Shown one piece after another: positions 15,851 through 24,365 of a DNA stretch of 33,227 bases. The stretch is from positions 1 to 33,227 of the forward strand of contig JAZDOK010000093.1 in NCBI GenBank assembly GCA_043798715.1, read 5' to 3'. Position 1 is the stretch's first letter. Every line of letters starts with the position of its first letter. The position numbers and the translations under genes were made by a program. This stretch comes from JAZDOK01 sp043798715. Lineage in GTDB: Bacteria > Vulcanimicrobiota > JAZDOK01. The notes beneath the pieces were generated by a model. The model did not search any database, was not told where the DNA came from, and worked only from the letters and a program-made list of their open reading frames with translations.

Positions 15851-16519
15851 TCAGTCGTTAAAAGCCGGCATTGGTTCTTTTTCTTCGGCAGAGCCGGCCC
15901 GTTTTGGAGAGATAACAACTTTGCGCAAGGGTTCTTCCCCCTGAGAGAAAGTTGTCACCTTCGCATTATCCTGAAGGGCCAGGTGAATAATCCGTCTCTC
16001 GTTGGGAAGCATGGGATCAAGAGCGACGTTTTTCTGATCCCTGATCGCGACATCCGCCATGCGGACGGCCATATCTTTCAGGCTTCGCTCGCGGCGCAGT
16101 CTGTAGCCTTCCACGTCCACGACGAAGCGGCACTTGAAACCCATCCGCTTGCTGACCATGATGTTAAGAATATACTGAAGCGCCTCAAGGGTCTGCCCGT
16201 GTTTCCCGATCAGCAGGCCCAGATCTTCTCCGGAGATGTTAAGTCTGGTAAAGTCCTCTTCGTATTCCTTTTCCACCACGGCACACAGCTTCATACGGCA
16301 GAGAATCTCACTCAACATCTCCTCGGCGATATCAGAGGAGTCCTCCTTGATTATGGCTTTGACCCGGGCATACTTGATCCCCAGGCCGAAGACGCCCTTG
16401 CTTCCTTCATCGATCACTTCAAAAATGACGGGAGTAGAATCACCCTTCACCCCGAGTTCGCGGAGCGCCGCCTCCTTGGCCTCTTCAACCGTTCTGCCAA
16501 ACTGCTCTACTATTCTCAT
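15851..16519 (-). CDS. jag: RNA-binding protein Jag/KhpB (Jag-N, KH, R3H)
   Basis: This 222-residue protein has a Jag-N domain (about 1-50, with KGVFGLGIKYARVK), then a KH domain with the GLLIGKHGQTLEALQYILN loop. An R3H domain follows (LPNERRIIHLALQD), then an acidic tail. In Gram-positive species this protein binds RNA with KhpA and affects cell-wall synthesis and division. Its ATG overlaps the yidC stop as ATGA, which implies translational coupling. Confidence 0.94.
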   Translation of the reverse strand: MRIVEQFGRTVEEAKEAALRELGVKGDSTPVIFEVIDEGSKGVFGLGIKYARVKAIIKEDSSDIAEEMLSEILCRMKLCAVVEKEYEEDFTRLNISGEDLGLLIGKHGQTLEALQYILNIMVSKRMGFKCRFVVDVEGYRLRRERSLKDMAVRMADVAIRDQKNVALDPMLPNERRIIHLALQDNAKVTTFSQGEEPLRKVVISPKRAGSAEEKEPMPAFND

Positions 16520-17301
16520 TTTTCTTTCCTGGCCCCCTTCTTTTTTGAAGGCTTACTTGCCTCCTCAATTTCCTTCAATTCTTCCTCTATCATGCGCTGA
16601 ACCGGCGATGACTGACTCATGATGAAATACTGCTGGGCGATGCTGAGAATATTGAAAACAAGCCAATAGAGGATCATGGCCGCCGGAAACTTACCCATGC
16701 CCATTATTATCGTGAATACGACCGGCATCATGAGCGTCATTGAAGACTGCGCCTTGGCGGTTGTCGGGTCAGTGACAGTCAGCTTCTGGGAGAGGTACAT
16801 GCTGAATCCATAAAGAAGGAGCAGTGGAATGTCCATCACTGCCAGGTTGGGTGCTATGATGAGCATGGGCTCTTTCATTGGAAGGACCAGGGGATGCCCG
16901 AAGAGGCTGAGGCTGGAAATTTCCGGCCTCATCCACAGGAAGTAGGCCTTCTCGAAAATGGCCTTGTTGTCCATGATGACTTTCCAGATGGCCCAGAGTA
17001 TCGGCATCTGGATGATAAGGGGCAGGCACCCCGAGAGGGGATTGATCTTGTACTTGACAAAAATCTCCTGCTGCTTGGCCTGGAGAGTCTTGGGTTCTTC
17101 CTTGTAAAGCGCCTGAATCTCCTTGAGCTTCGGTTGGATTGCCTGCATGTCCTTCATGCTCTTGAACTGCTGGTGAGTGGGGTAGTAGAGGATGAGCTTT
17201 ATGAGTACCGCGAGAAGAATGACGGCCCATCCGTAGCTTCCTGTAAGCCGGTAGAGGGCGTCAAGAATCTGCATGAGAATACCGGCGATATGATTGATCA
17301 A
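16516..17301 (-). CDS. yidC: Membrane protein insertase YidC (short form)
   Basis: This 261-residue insertase/foldase has five predicted membrane segments and no large periplasmic domain. The first core helix carries VILLAVLIKLILYYPTHQQ, in which Lys stands where the conserved groove Arg of the family usually lies. The cytoplasmic hairpin and the helix SGCLPLIIQMPILWAIWKV follow, and the tail is basic (KPSKKKGARKEK). I chose the TTG at 17301 because AGGAGG lies 5 bases upstream and the frame would otherwise overlap yidD; the frame is open to 17403. It shows no lipobox, unlike many Gram-positive SpoIIIJ proteins. Confidence 0.93.
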   Translation of the reverse strand: MINHIAGILMQILDALYRLTGSYGWAVILLAVLIKLILYYPTHQQFKSMKDMQAIQPKLKEIQALYKEEPKTLQAKQQEIFVKYKINPLSGCLPLIIQMPILWAIWKVIMDNKAIFEKAYFLWMRPEISSLSLFGHPLVLPMKEPMLIIAPNLAVMDIPLLLLYGFSMYLSQKLTVTDPTTAKAQSSMTLMMPVVFTIIMGMGKFPAAMILYWLVFNILSIAQQYFIMSQSSPVQRMIEEELKEIEEASKPSKKKGARKEK

Positions 17302-17314
17302 ATGGGCCTCCTTC

Positions 17315-17527
17315 TTATATGAGAGGATCCGGTCCGCCCGGATGCCATGGATGACAACGCAGGATACGCCAGAGAGAGATACCGCTGCCTTTCCAGATAC
17401 CATATTTTTTGAGCGCTTCTACCGTGTACGAGGAACATGTCGGGTCAAAACGGCAGACTCCGGGAGTCCGACGGGAAAAAAACTGATAAGCCCTGATAAA
17501 AAATATTGGAATATCGACTACCTTCAT
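17315..17527 (-). CDS. yidD: Membrane protein insertion efficiency factor YidD
   Basis: This 70-residue protein has the family signature RFDPTCSSYTVEALKKYG followed by LRCHPWHPGGPDP. It lies between rnpA and yidC, the usual place. It is a small amphipathic inner-membrane-associated protein that assists YidC-dependent insertion. The start is ATG at 17527, with a weak SD (GGGA). It ends 13 bases before the yidC start. Confidence 0.96.
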   Translation of the reverse strand: MKVVDIPIFFIRAYQFFSRRTPGVCRFDPTCSSYTVEALKKYGIWKGSGISLWRILRCHPWHPGGPDPLI

Positions 17528-17545
17528 TTGTTCCCGTTCAAAATA

Positions 17546-17884
17546 TTACTTTATGATCAGACCCGACTCCATAAAGAGAGTATAGATGGCATCTCTCAGT
17601 GTTTTGTGTCCGCTTCTTACGGCTTCCTCTTTCGGAAAAAGCACGATATCATACGAATGGGTCAGAGTGGAGGATCTTCTTCTGATTTCTTCGAACAGAA
17701 CCCTCCGAATCCTGTTCCTTTGGACCGCTCCCGCCAGCTTTTTACTCATGACAAAGGCGAGTCTGGCATGATCAAAACCATTCTCCCGGTAGCGAATCCT
17801 CAATATTCTGTTTCCGCGGCTTTTACCCTCATCAAATATCTTCTTAAAATCGCTTTTTCTTTTTAACCTTCCTGGTTTGGCCAT
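17546..17884 (-). CDS. rnpA: Ribonuclease P protein component
   Basis: This 112-residue basic protein helps the RNase P RNA remove 5' leaders of pre-tRNAs. It has the N-terminal RLKRKSDFKKIFDEG, the conserved RNR box (VQRNRIRRVLFEEIR) and the YDIVLFPKEEA segment. It starts at the base directly following the rpmH stop, so the two genes abut with no spacer. The length is normal. Confidence 0.96.
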   Translation of the reverse strand: MAKPGRLKRKSDFKKIFDEGKSRGNRILRIRYRENGFDHARLAFVMSKKLAGAVQRNRIRRVLFEEIRRRSSTLTHSYDIVLFPKEEAVRSGHKTLRDAIYTLFMESGLIIK

Positions 17885-18019
17885 TTATGCGACTAGTTTT
17901 TTCCGCCCCTTGGCCCTGCGCCGCTTGATAACTTTTCTCCCTCCCTGGGTGGACATTCGTTTAATAAAGCCGTGTTCCTTTTTGCGTGCCCGTTTCTTGG
18001 GCTGATAAGTCCGCTTCAT
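17885..18019 (-). CDS. rpmH: 50S ribosomal protein L34
   Basis: This 44-residue, very basic ribosomal protein begins MKRTYQPKKRARKKEHGF and ends RRRAKGRKKLVA, a standard L34. AAGGAG lies 8 bases before the ATG at 18019. Its TAA stop touches the rnpA start. It is the first gene of the left-going operon, downstream of a near-consensus promoter and next to oriC. Confidence 0.98.
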   Translation of the reverse strand: MKRTYQPKKRARKKEHGFIKRMSTQGGRKVIKRRRAKGRKKLVA

Positions 18020-18045
18020 CGCAGCTCTCCTTTCAAACCGGTGCT

Positions 18046-18075
18046 ATTATAACGCGACTTAAGACGAGTTGTCAA
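18046..18075 (-). promoter_or_regulatory. Near-consensus sigma-70 promoter for the rpmH operon
   Basis: On the - strand, TTGACA (18075-18070), an 18-base spacer and TATAAT (18051-18046) are both exact hexamers. The promoter lies 27 bases before the rpmH start codon. It probably drives rpmH-rnpA-yidD-yidC-jag-mnmE-rsmG and borders oriC. Confidence 0.9.
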
Positions 18076-18099
18076 GTGAAAAATGGCGTCTTTTCATAA

Positions 18100-18265
18100 C
18101 TTATTAACATCTGTGGAAAACCCTGTGCATAAAAAACGGTGATTTTCCGATTCGATCGCCATTCAAAAAGTTTTTTAAATAATTTTTTGATCGCAGCAAA
18201 ATCGTGACTTTTAAACTTTATCCACAGAGAAGAATGGGGATCTGTGGACAATGTGAATAACCTTT
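18100..18265. other. oriC: Chromosomal replication origin oriC
   Basis: The non-coding gap between rpmH and dnaA holds a DnaA-box cluster and an AT-rich stretch. Boxes read on the - strand are TTTTCCACA (18120-18112), TTATGCACA (18132-18124), TTGTCCACA (18251-18243) and TTATTCACA (18260-18252). The perfect TTATCCACA lies on the + strand at 18218-18226. Three match TTATNCACA exactly and two have one change. The stretch 18161-18190, with runs of T and A and few G/C, is the likely unwinding element. Location upstream of dnaA, and divergence of genes on both sides, fit a bacterial origin. Confidence 0.88.
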
Positions 18266-18332
18266 AAAAGGAGATCCCACCCTCGCCGCTGAATTGCCGA
18301 TCTCCACTCATCATTTGAGGAGGAAACATCTC

Positions 18333-19703
18333 ATGGATAAACCCCGGGAAATACCTGAAGAGATTGAGAAAAACTGGCAGGAATGCATAAAGGTCGTGGA
18401 AAAGAGAGTGGGAACGCCAATCCGCGAAGCAGGAGGGCTGAGAAACTCCCGACCCATTGGTTACAGCTCTGACACGCTTACGATCGGTGTCGCCTCCAAA
18501 TTCGGCCGCGATTTCCTCTCAAAGCATTACTCGGATCTCATCCTATCCACCTTTGAGGCAATCTCCGGAAAGCGCCTGAAGCTCAATTATGCCGTCGCTC
18601 CCGATGTCTCTTCTTTCAAGCCGGATCCCGCATCCAATGAGGAGATCCCTGAAAGGCAATACGGGAAAAAAGAGGAGAAATCCGAAAATCTCCTTAATCC
18701 ACACTACACTTTTGACACCTTCGTTGTCGGCAACTCAAACCAGCTCGCCGTAGCGGCCGCCATTGCCGTCGCGGAACACCCGGCAAAAGCCTACAACCCC
18801 CTCTTTATATATGGAGGTGTCGGGCTGGGCAAGACTCATCTTATCCACGCCATCGGCAACAGCATCCTGGCGAAAAACCGGAAAGCCCGCGTCGTCTATG
18901 CCTCAATGGAGACTTTTACCAATGAAGTCGTGGAATCCATTAAAGAGCAGAACACGGGGCATTTCCGAAAGAAGTACCGCTATGTGGACGCCCTCCTCAT
19001 AGACGACGTCCAGTTTCTCGTCAACAAGGAGAGAACAAAAGAAGAATTCTTTCATACGTTCAATGAGCTCCACGGCGCCAATAAACAGATAGTCATAACC
19101 AGCGACAAACCCCCAAGTGAGATCCATCCCCTGGAAGAACGGTTGAGATCCCGTTTCGAGTGGGGTCTTACTGCGGATATCCAGGCACCCGACATCGAAA
19201 CAAGGCAGGCGATTCTTCTTAAAAAAGCCGAGCAGGAAAACTTCGCCCTGCCGCTCGAAGTAGTATCCCTTATAGCGGAAAAAATTCCCTCCAACATACG
19301 CGAACTGGAAGGGGCCTTGAACAGGGTGGTGGCTTTTGCTTCTCTGTATAAAAGGGATATTTCTCTCTCCCTGGCCGCTGAAGCCCTTCAAGGGATCCTT
19401 AAAATAGAAAAATCCCCTCCCACCATTCTCGATATACAGAAAAAAGTAGCCGGTTATTATAACATAACGCACGAAGATCTGATAGGAGAAAAAAGAGACC
19501 AGCGTTTTGTTGTTCCCAGGCAGATAGCGATGTATCTCGCCAGGGAAATAAGTTCGGCTTCTTATCCCGACATAGGACGCCATTTTGGAGGAAAAGATCA
19601 CACCACGGCGCTCTACGCCTGTAAAAAAATAGCCCGCAAGACAGATGAGCCCAATATAAAAAAATCACTTGAAATAATCCAACAGTTGTTGAAAACCCTG
19701 TAA
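18333..19703 (+). CDS. dnaA: Chromosomal replication initiator DnaA
   Basis: This 456-residue AAA+ protein binds DnaA boxes and opens oriC. Domain I (about 1-85) has NWQECIKVVEKR. Domain II is a short charged linker (95-120). Domain III has Walker A GGVGLGKT at 161-168, Walker B LLIDDVQF, and the SRFEWGL box. Domain IV ends with the signature GKDHTTALYACKKI for box recognition. I chose the ATG at 18333 because GAGGAGGA lies 8 bases upstream; an upstream in-frame TTG at 18294 has no such site. The 5' region overlaps oriC, so autoregulation by DnaA is expected. Confidence 0.98.
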   Translation: MDKPREIPEEIEKNWQECIKVVEKRVGTPIREAGGLRNSRPIGYSSDTLTIGVASKFGRDFLSKHYSDLILSTFEAISGKRLKLNYAVAPDVSSFKPDPASNEEIPERQYGKKEEKSENLLNPHYTFDTFVVGNSNQLAVAAAIAVAEHPAKAYNPLFIYGGVGLGKTHLIHAIGNSILAKNRKARVVYASMETFTNEVVESIKEQNTGHFRKKYRYVDALLIDDVQFLVNKERTKEEFFHTFNELHGANKQIVITSDKPPSEIHPLEERLRSRFEWGLTADIQAPDIETRQAILLKKAEQENFALPLEVVSLIAEKIPSNIRELEGALNRVVAFASLYKRDISLSLAAEALQGILKIEKSPPTILDIQKKVAGYYNITHEDLIGEKRDQRFVVPRQIAMYLAREISSASYPDIGRHFGGKDHTTALYACKKIARKTDEPNIKKSLEIIQQLLKTL

Positions 19704-19899
19704 GTAAAAACCAGAAAATTTGTTTACAGAAATAAAAAGTGTCGTTTTATGGAAAGAAAGGGGAAAAAAGTTAATAATAAATTTTTTTATCAACTCCTTA
19801 AAACCTTCAATTTATGAGTGTTTAATGGAATTTTACGACATATTAGCATCTTCAACAGGCCTTATTACTACTACGAATTATATAAGGAGGTAGAATTAA

Positions 19900-21051
19900 A
19901 TGAAAGTGCACTGTGTAAAAAAAGAACTGGAGAAAGGAATGCTCACAGTAATAAGAGCTGTAAGTTTAAAAACTCCCCTTCCCATACTGGGCCACGTTAA
20001 AATGACGACGGAGGGAGAAGATAAGCTTATTCTCTCGGCGACGGATTTGGATATAGGTATTGAAACTTCCATAAAAACAACGGTTTTTAAACCCGGTAGT
20101 ACCACGGTTCCCGCCAGGATAATAACTGAAATTCTGACCCAGCTTCCCGATAATGATATTGTTCTGGAGATGGATGAGGAAAAACAGATAATGCATTTGA
20201 GGTGTGGAAAATCAAAATATGACATGCATACGTTGCCGGCGGAAGATTTTCCCATATTACCCAGTCCCGAAGAAAAAAAAGTAATAAACATTTCTCAGAG
20301 GGAATTAAAGAGTATAGTTAAAAATGTCGCCATCGCTGCCGCCAGTGAGGAGGAGACAAGAACCATACTGACTGGCGTCCTTATGACGGTGGAACAGGAA
20401 AAAATTCTGATGGTTTCTACAGACGGAAGGCGCCTGGCCAAAGCGGACAAAAAAATTGAAACGGGGGTAAGAGCTCCTTTTAATATTATTATTCCTTCCA
20501 GAGCTGTTTTTGAAATTTCAAGAATTCTTCAGGACGTGGAGGAACCGGTAAAGATTATCATAGGGGAAAATCAGATCTTTTTCCTTATAGACGACCTGAT
20601 GATGACCTCTCGTCTGCTCGAGGGACAGTTCCCGGATTATAATCAGATAATTCCCAAAAGTTTTACACACATTATTACAGTAAACAGGGAAAAATTCATA
20701 ACTTCTCTTAAAAGAGCCATGATAATGGCTTATGAAAAGGACAAGGATCTGCCCAGACTTATCAAGTTCAAGATAGAAGGGGGGATGATGGTTATAACCT
20801 CCAATACCCCGGAACTCGGTCAGGCGTATGAGGAAATTGAACTGGAAGAAGGATCTCAGGATGTTTCCCTTATGATAGCTTTCAATGGAAGGTATATTTT
20901 AGAGGGTTTAAATAATCTGGTAAAGGATAAAATAAACCTCTGTATTTCCACTCCTATAAGTCCCGGTCTTATAAAGGAGGAAGGGGAGGAAGATTTTACT
21001 TATCTGGTGATGCCCGTGCGTCTGAGGGAAGAAGTTTTTCAGGAGGCATGA
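19900..21051 (+). CDS. dnaN: DNA polymerase III sliding clamp (beta subunit)
   Basis: This 383-residue clamp encircles DNA and tethers the polymerase. The three similar clamp domains are visible: start KGMLTVIRAVSLKTPLPILGHVK, middle DGRRLAKADKKIE, and end NGRYILEGLNNL ... YLVMPVRL. The length is near the family norm. AAGGAGGT precedes the ATG. A 196-base AT-rich gap separates it from dnaA, so it may have its own promoter, although I cannot name one with confidence. By eye it is more AT-rich than most neighbours, with frequent ATA and AAA codons. recF and gyrB, which commonly follow, are absent. Confidence 0.97.
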   Translation: MKVHCVKKELEKGMLTVIRAVSLKTPLPILGHVKMTTEGEDKLILSATDLDIGIETSIKTTVFKPGSTTVPARIITEILTQLPDNDIVLEMDEEKQIMHLRCGKSKYDMHTLPAEDFPILPSPEEKKVINISQRELKSIVKNVAIAAASEEETRTILTGVLMTVEQEKILMVSTDGRRLAKADKKIETGVRAPFNIIIPSRAVFEISRILQDVEEPVKIIIGENQIFFLIDDLMMTSRLLEGQFPDYNQIIPKSFTHIITVNREKFITSLKRAMIMAYEKDKDLPRLIKFKIEGGMMVITSNTPELGQAYEEIELEEGSQDVSLMIAFNGRYILEGLNNLVKDKINLCISTPISPGLIKEEGEEDFTYLVMPVRLREEVFQEA

Positions 21052-21106
21052 AGTTAAATTATAATAACTCCGACTTCCGGGGCGTAATAACCGGGCGTCA
21101 ATAAGC

Positions 21107-21137
21107 AAACCAGGTGGTCAGTCGGCACCTGGTTTTT
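21107..21137. terminator. Terminator shared by dnaN and the convergent membrane-protein gene
   Basis: The 10-bp arms AAACCAGGTG and CACCTGGTTT enclose 9 bases and are followed by two further T residues on the + strand (GTTTTTCC in all). On the - strand the stem ends in TTTGCTTATT, weaker but plausible. The structure overlaps the last codons of the - strand gene. Confidence 0.8.
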
Positions 21138-22674
21138 CCTTGTCGAGAACCTGATAAATGAATTCGTTGTATTCCTTCATGGTGAAACTTTGGCTGATTT
21201 CATCGAAGATCTTCTTAGAAGGTTCATCGTCATAGACGAGAAGAAAGACCCTCCTTTTCTCTCCCAGTATTGAGTTCAAAGTTCCTTCGATGTAGGAAAA
21301 GTGGCTGATTCCCGAAGGCTGCCACATCTGGCGTCTTGAAATATCAATGAATCGGCACTTGGACAGGTAAGCCACGTGCGCTCCGAAAATTTCCCGGGAG
21401 CCCAAAAGAACATCTTCCCCGGTCATTTTTGTCAGGCTTAATAATCCCCTGGCTTCGGGCCAGTCGGGATCGGGGTGGCGATCCAATTTTCCGGTCGTCG
21501 GTGAAAGGATCCCGCGCAACAGCATTCCGGAGAAAAAAAGGATTAGAAAGACATATAAAACGGGGCGAATGAAACGGTTCTCCACCATGGGCCGGGCCAT
21601 GACTCCGAAGGCCAGGTAGATGGAAAGCAGGATGCATACGTTGGGATTACCAAGAGGTGAGAGGTACAGGCCGCTTAAGAGGGAAATCAGAAACCACAGA
21701 GCCAGGGAAACCCAAAGAACCCGGGATTCCCTTTCCCGGAACATCTCTCTGGCGCGAAGGGCAAAACCGAGCCCGGCTGACAGACAGATCAGGACAACGA
21801 AGGCCTTGTAGAGAGCAGAAAAAGGCGCGGATCCAGGGAAATAGGCAAGATCGATTCCCCAAAAATATGTGGCCAGGACGCTGAGGGGGATTTTCCTGTA
21901 GTGGATGAAATAACCCTCAAGGATCTGGTTAAGACTGCTCCAGATCCGGTGAAGTTCCGCCGGATTAAAAAAAGAAAGAGTCTCCCTGAGTGAGTTAGTT
22001 GCCAGGAGGGTCCCGGCAAAGAAAATCAGTCCTGTCATGGAAATAAAAACAAGGAGATTTCCCACGCGGATTTTTAACGAAGTACCTCTCATGAGAACGA
22101 TGACCACGGCGACGGGAAGAAGATAGTAAAACCCGATGTGGCTCAGGAGGAGTAAGCCGCTGAGTGCGCCCGCCGTAACGACGGCGGACCTCCGGGCGGG
22201 TTCCGGCAGGAGAAGAAGCCAGAGAATAAGGATGGAAAGCAGAAGGCCAAGAGAGTAAAACCGGTTGTCCGAACTGAAACTCAAAAGATACCACGAAACC
22301 GAATAACAAGCGGCAACGAGGAACGAAAGGAAAGAGCCCACTCTGAGTGCCCGCAAAAAGAGAAAAAGCATGAAAACGGAGATGGCTCCCGCCAGGGCTG
22401 AAAACACCTGCATGGGGAGGAAGGATCCTCCCTGATACCCAAGAAGCCGACAGGCGTTCCAGATGAACCGGCCGAACGGAACCCATCCCTGATGGATAAA
22501 GGGATAGCTGATTCCATTGCAATACCCCTCTATATCCAAGGCCAGCCGAATGACGTCCGAGTCGTGCGAATAATCGGTGCTCATCGTCAGGAGGTATAGT
22601 ACGAAGGCCCATAAAAACAGGAGCAGGGCCAGCAGGTAGTTTCGGTTTAGACGCATAGGCTGTATTTTCATCAT
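21118..22674 (-). CDS. Multi-pass membrane protein, probable GT-C-type glycosyltransferase
   Basis: This 518-residue protein has about ten hydrophobic segments. The first is LLALLLFLWAFVLYLLTM (about 14-31). An extracytoplasmic loop holds D38-S-D40, in the place where GT-C enzymes of the ArnT/PMT group carry their acidic motif. A soluble tail of about 110 residues follows, including VLLGSREIFGAHVAYL and FLLVYDDEP. Such enzymes transfer sugars from polyprenyl carriers, but the donor and acceptor are unknown here, and the assignment rests on topology plus the DxD-like motif. Its ATG overlaps the ribonuclease G stop by four bases (ATGA). The last codons form part of the bidirectional terminator. 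Confidence 0.65.
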   Translation of the reverse strand: MMKIQPMRLNRNYLLALLLFLWAFVLYLLTMSTDYSHDSDVIRLALDIEGYCNGISYPFIHQGWVPFGRFIWNACRLLGYQGGSFLPMQVFSALAGAISVFMLFLFLRALRVGSFLSFLVAACYSVSWYLLSFSSDNRFYSLGLLLSILILWLLLLPEPARRSAVVTAGALSGLLLLSHIGFYYLLPVAVVIVLMRGTSLKIRVGNLLVFISMTGLIFFAGTLLATNSLRETLSFFNPAELHRIWSSLNQILEGYFIHYRKIPLSVLATYFWGIDLAYFPGSAPFSALYKAFVVLICLSAGLGFALRAREMFRERESRVLWVSLALWFLISLLSGLYLSPLGNPNVCILLSIYLAFGVMARPMVENRFIRPVLYVFLILFFSGMLLRGILSPTTGKLDRHPDPDWPEARGLLSLTKMTGEDVLLGSREIFGAHVAYLSKCRFIDISRRQMWQPSGISHFSYIEGTLNSILGEKRRVFLLVYDDEPSKKIFDEISQSFTMKEYNEFIYQVLDKEKPGAD

Positions 22675-24347
22675 TCCTTAATCTGGCCCTGGGCATAAGA
22701 GTGGGAGACGCGGGTCAAAACGACCTTGAGCGGGTTTCCGATCATGTTGCCTGCTCCGACTACTTCGATGATGTTTCCCCGGTGAATCGCCAGGCCGTTT
22801 TGAATATTGAATTCAAAGGCCTCATCGATAGTGAGGTCAAGTTCCTGGCCCGGCCACAGCATCTCGATCCGTTCCTCGATTTTTTTCTGGCTCTGGTTTA
22901 AGAGGTCGATATTTTCCTGGTGCAGATCCTTATTGACGCGCAGGTAGATGTATTTGCCGGCCTGTTTTTCCAGGCGTTCCAGGTCTTCCCCCTCCCACCC
23001 GAGAAGGGGCAGGGCCAGGCGCGGATTGACGGTGAGCAGGATGGAATCGTACTTTCCCTCGCGGGATGCTTTCCTTATCTCCCTTTCCGTCTTGATGCGA
23101 ATGGTTGTGACCGAGGCGATGCGTCCTTTTCCTGAACAGTAGGGGCAGTCTTCCCTGAGGTACTGATCAAGATCCCGGTTCACTCGCTTCCTGGTGAGTT
23201 GCACCAGCCCGAGTTCCGTCATGCTTACGATATTCGTCTTGGTGCGATCACGTTTCATGGCGGTTGAGAGGGCCTGCAGTACCTTGTTTTTATCGCCCTC
23301 TTTGTCCATGTCGATGAAGTCGATGATGATTATGCCCCCCATGTCCCGCAGGCGGAGCTGTCGGGCGATCTCCTCGACGGCCTCCAGGTTGGTCTTGAGA
23401 ATCGTGTCGGCCAGGCAGGTCTTGCCGATGTACTTTCCGGTATTGACATCGATGACGGTCAGAGCTTCCGTCTTATCTATTACCAGGTATCCTCCGGATT
23501 CGAGCCATACCTTGGGACGAAGCGCCTTGTCTGTTTCCTGATCGATGTTGTGGGCCTCGAACATCGGGATCTTGTCCTCATAGAGCTGCACCCGGCTCTT
23601 AAGAGAGGGCGAGATTATGTCGAGGAGTTCGAGCACTTTTTCGTATTCCGAGGGGGAATCGATCAGGAGGCGTTCTATTTCTTCGGTAAAAAGGTCGCGG
23701 ATGATTTTATAAACCAGGGCGAGTTCCTGGTGGATGAGGACCGGCGGTTTTTTCTTTCGGGCGGCGGCCTGGATCTTGTCCCATAATTTGACTTGAAATT
23801 CGAGGTCCCGCTTTAAATCTTCCTTGCTTTTTCCCTCGGCTGCCGTGCGGACGATGATTCCGAAATTTTTCGGCTTGATGGAATCGACGGTTTTTTTCAG
23901 GCGGTTACGCTCCTCCTCTTCTTCGATTCTCCTGGAGATCCCGATGAATTTAGCCTTGGGAAGAATGACGAGGTAGCGCCCCGGCAGGGTGATGTAAGTC
24001 GTGACACGGGCTCCCTTGCTTCCGATGGACTCTTTGGTGATCTGGACCAGGGTCTCCTGGTTCACCTTGAGATAATCCTTGATCGAGAGCTTCTTGAGGT
24101 CGTCCGGGTCTACGTCCTGCCCGAATGAGGACATGGCGTCATCGGCGCAGAGGAAGACGTTGCGCTCCAGGCCTATATCCACGAAGGCGGCCTGCATTCC
24201 GGGAAGGACATTGACCACTTTCCCCTTGTAGATGCTGTCGACCTGGCGGTCTTCCCGGGCGATATAGATCTCCATGAGGCGACCCTCTTCCAGGATGGCG
24301 ACCCGGGTTTCCATCTCATCAATGGTGACGAGAATTTCCTTCTGCAT
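22671..24347 (-). CDS. rng: Ribonuclease G/E
   Basis: This 558-residue endoribonuclease processes rRNA and turns over mRNA. An S1 RNA-binding domain is at about 37-115 (YKGKVVNVLPGMQAAFVDIG). The catalytic aspartates are D300 (TVIDVNTGKYIG) and D343 (IIIDFIDMD), corresponding to the magnesium ligands of RNase E. The zinc-link CPYC is at 401-404. It lacks the long C-terminal degradosome scaffold, so it resembles RNase G. Its SD is weak, as the nearest GGGG is about 14 bases away. It is cotranscribed with the upstream histidine kinase (18 bases) and the downstream membrane protein (overlap). Confidence 0.95.
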   Translation of the reverse strand: MQKEILVTIDEMETRVAILEEGRLMEIYIAREDRQVDSIYKGKVVNVLPGMQAAFVDIGLERNVFLCADDAMSSFGQDVDPDDLKKLSIKDYLKVNQETLVQITKESIGSKGARVTTYITLPGRYLVILPKAKFIGISRRIEEEEERNRLKKTVDSIKPKNFGIIVRTAAEGKSKEDLKRDLEFQVKLWDKIQAAARKKKPPVLIHQELALVYKIIRDLFTEEIERLLIDSPSEYEKVLELLDIISPSLKSRVQLYEDKIPMFEAHNIDQETDKALRPKVWLESGGYLVIDKTEALTVIDVNTGKYIGKTCLADTILKTNLEAVEEIARQLRLRDMGGIIIIDFIDMDKEGDKNKVLQALSTAMKRDRTKTNIVSMTELGLVQLTRKRVNRDLDQYLREDCPYCSGKGRIASVTTIRIKTEREIRKASREGKYDSILLTVNPRLALPLLGWEGEDLERLEKQAGKYIYLRVNKDLHQENIDLLNQSQKKIEERIEMLWPGQELDLTIDEAFEFNIQNGLAIHRGNIIEVVGAGNMIGNPLKVVLTRVSHSYAQGQIKE

Positions 24348-24365
24348 AAAATTTCTACAACCCCT

